A stretch of 14,206 nt of DNA from positions 1 through 14,206 of the forward strand of contig JAAXXJ010000048.1 of the NCBI GenBank assembly GCA_013334545.1, read 5' to 3'. This DNA is from Nitrospirota bacterium (GTDB lineage Bacteria; Nitrospirota; UBA9217). This document shows positions 13,207 through 14,206 of this stretch, one piece after another (position 1 is the stretch's first letter; each line of letters starts with the position of its first letter). The notes beneath the pieces were generated by a model, which did not search any database, was not told the origin of the DNA, and saw nothing but the letters and a program-made list of their open reading frames with translations. A program made the position numbers and the translations under genes.

Positions 13207-14121
13207 ATGAAGCATACGGTCCTTATTCTCCTGTTGATCCTTGTGTTGGTGGTGCTGTTCGGAAGCTGCAGTACTGCACAGGCCCAGCAGCTCGAGCCCC
13301 GGGCGTATGCGCCCGCGCCCGTGGGAGTCAACATACTTGGCGTCGCCGCTCTCTACTCGACCGGTGACGTCGCGCTCGACCCATCCGTCCCGATCGAGAA
13401 CCTTCATGCGCGGGTCCGTATCGCCGCGCCGTTCTATTTGCGAACCTTCGACCTCTTCGGCAGGCAGGCAAGCGCGGGGCTAACGCTGCCGATCGCGGAC
13501 GTCGATGCCACCGGCGACGTTCTGGAGCAGGGGCGCAGCATCGACCGCACCGGCCCCGGCGACCCCGTATTCAGGCTCGCGGTCAATCTGATCGGTTCGC
13601 CGGCCCTGAAGCCGAATGAGTTCGCCACCCGGAGGCGGGAAACGATCCTTGGCACGAGCCTCACAGTCGTCGCACCCTTCGGCCAATACGATTCGAACAA
13701 GCTGATCAACCTGGGCACGAACCGCTGGGCCGTCAAGCCGGAGCTGGGGTTGTCGCAGCCCTTGGGCAACTGGGACCTCGAGCTCTATGCGGGGGTCTGG
13801 TTGTTCACGGCCAATGATAATTTCTACGGCGGCAAGGTCCGGAGGCAGGATCCGCTGACGACAACGCAGGCCCACGTGGTCTACGCGTTCCAGCCGAACT
13901 TGTGGGCATCGCTGGACTTCACCTATTACATGGGCGGCGTATCGACGGTCGGCGGCCAGGAGAAGAACGACCGGCAGGACAACAGCCGTACCGGCGTCAC
14001 GCTCGCGGTGCCGTTGACCGCGCACCAGTCGCTGAAAATGGCCTGGTCGCGGGGGGTGGCGGTCCGTACCGGTCAGGATTTCGATGCGGTTGGGTTTACG
14101 TGGCAGTATTGGTGGTACTGA
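13207..14121 (+). CDS. Predicted outer-membrane beta-barrel protein (MetA-pathway phenol-degradation/transporter-like)
   Basis: A 304-residue protein with a signal sequence (KHTVLILLLILVLVVLFGSCSTAQA, then QQLEP). It then has alternating amphipathic strands throughout, ending in an aromatic stretch (TWQYWWY) as barrel proteins usually do. The pattern GVNILGVAALYSTGDVALDPSVPIENLHARV, GPGDPVFRLAVNLIG, LTVVAPFGQYDSNKLINLGTNRWAVKPELGLSQPLGNWDLELYAGVWLF matches the transporter family related to MetA-pathway phenol-degradation proteins. The cysteine in the signal (FGSC) could make a lipoprotein, but AQA-Q is a good signal peptidase I site. The frame is open to 13171; 13207 is preferred because the extension is charged, though the ribosome site (GAGGGAG) is 12 bases away. 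Substrate unknown. Confidence 0.88.
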   Translation: MKHTVLILLLILVLVVLFGSCSTAQAQQLEPRAYAPAPVGVNILGVAALYSTGDVALDPSVPIENLHARVRIAAPFYLRTFDLFGRQASAGLTLPIADVDATGDVLEQGRSIDRTGPGDPVFRLAVNLIGSPALKPNEFATRRRETILGTSLTVVAPFGQYDSNKLINLGTNRWAVKPELGLSQPLGNWDLELYAGVWLFTANDNFYGGKVRRQDPLTTTQAHVVYAFQPNLWASLDFTYYMGGVSTVGGQEKNDRQDNSRTGVTLAVPLTAHQSLKMAWSRGVAVRTGQDFDAVGFTWQYWWY

Positions 14122-14206
14122 AAATACGTGCTGCCTGGGAAGAAAGTCCTTATCAGGCGGACCCTCGGATAGGGTAACGGCAATACTTATTCGTGTCATG
14201 TGTCCT

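Overview
The window is about 14.2 kb of GC-rich bacterial chromosome from a Gram-negative organism. It encodes outer-membrane-type lipoproteins, a predicted outer-membrane beta-barrel and several proteins with export signals. Gene content (archaemetzincin, THEP1-type NTPase, PflA-like radical SAM protein, multi-membrane spermidine-synthase-like protein, anchored isoaspartyl methyltransferase) fits the Nitrospirota or the Desulfobacterota/Geobacter-like groups. That placement is inference; there is no rRNA or other marker here. No phage, CRISPR, tRNA or rRNA was seen.

Layout. 1-432: non-coding, starting with the end of a dispersed repeat. 433-3160, minus strand: an M20 dipeptidase with a near-consensus sigma70 promoter, then a small protein overlapping (ATGA) a helix-hairpin-helix DNA-glycosylase-like protein. 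3161-5105, plus strand: an exported SagB-type nitroreductase, an archaemetzincin one base downstream, and a THEP1-type NTPase. 5145-6068, minus: a PflA-like radical SAM protein. 6281-7015, plus: an L-isoaspartyl methyltransferase with an N-terminal membrane segment. 7016-7761: non-coding and rich in structured repeats. 7762-10164, minus: an 800-residue spermidine-synthase-like protein with membrane domains at both ends. 10543-14121, plus: an envelope cluster of one dead and two live paralogous lipoproteins, an 89-residue protein, an exported protein with two cysteine-rich repeats, and a beta-barrel protein. A recognisable promoter lies ahead of the dead lipoprotein gene.

Two repeat systems stand out. 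The first is a set of six short palindromes (half-site close to GAAGCTCCCTGCAGC) in five different intergenic gaps, resembling REP elements. The second is a larger structured element at about 7178-7542 that carries several long hairpins. Two hairpins there share a fixed 24-nt core but have unrelated, still complementary, outer stems and a compensatory base-pair swap in the inner stem. Part of this element (115 bases, about 90% identical) recurs inverted at the left edge of the window.

No complete defence system or biosynthetic cluster is evident. The least explained items are the covarying hairpin element, the coupled nitroreductase-archaemetzincin pair, and the lipoprotein paralogue cluster with its decayed first member.
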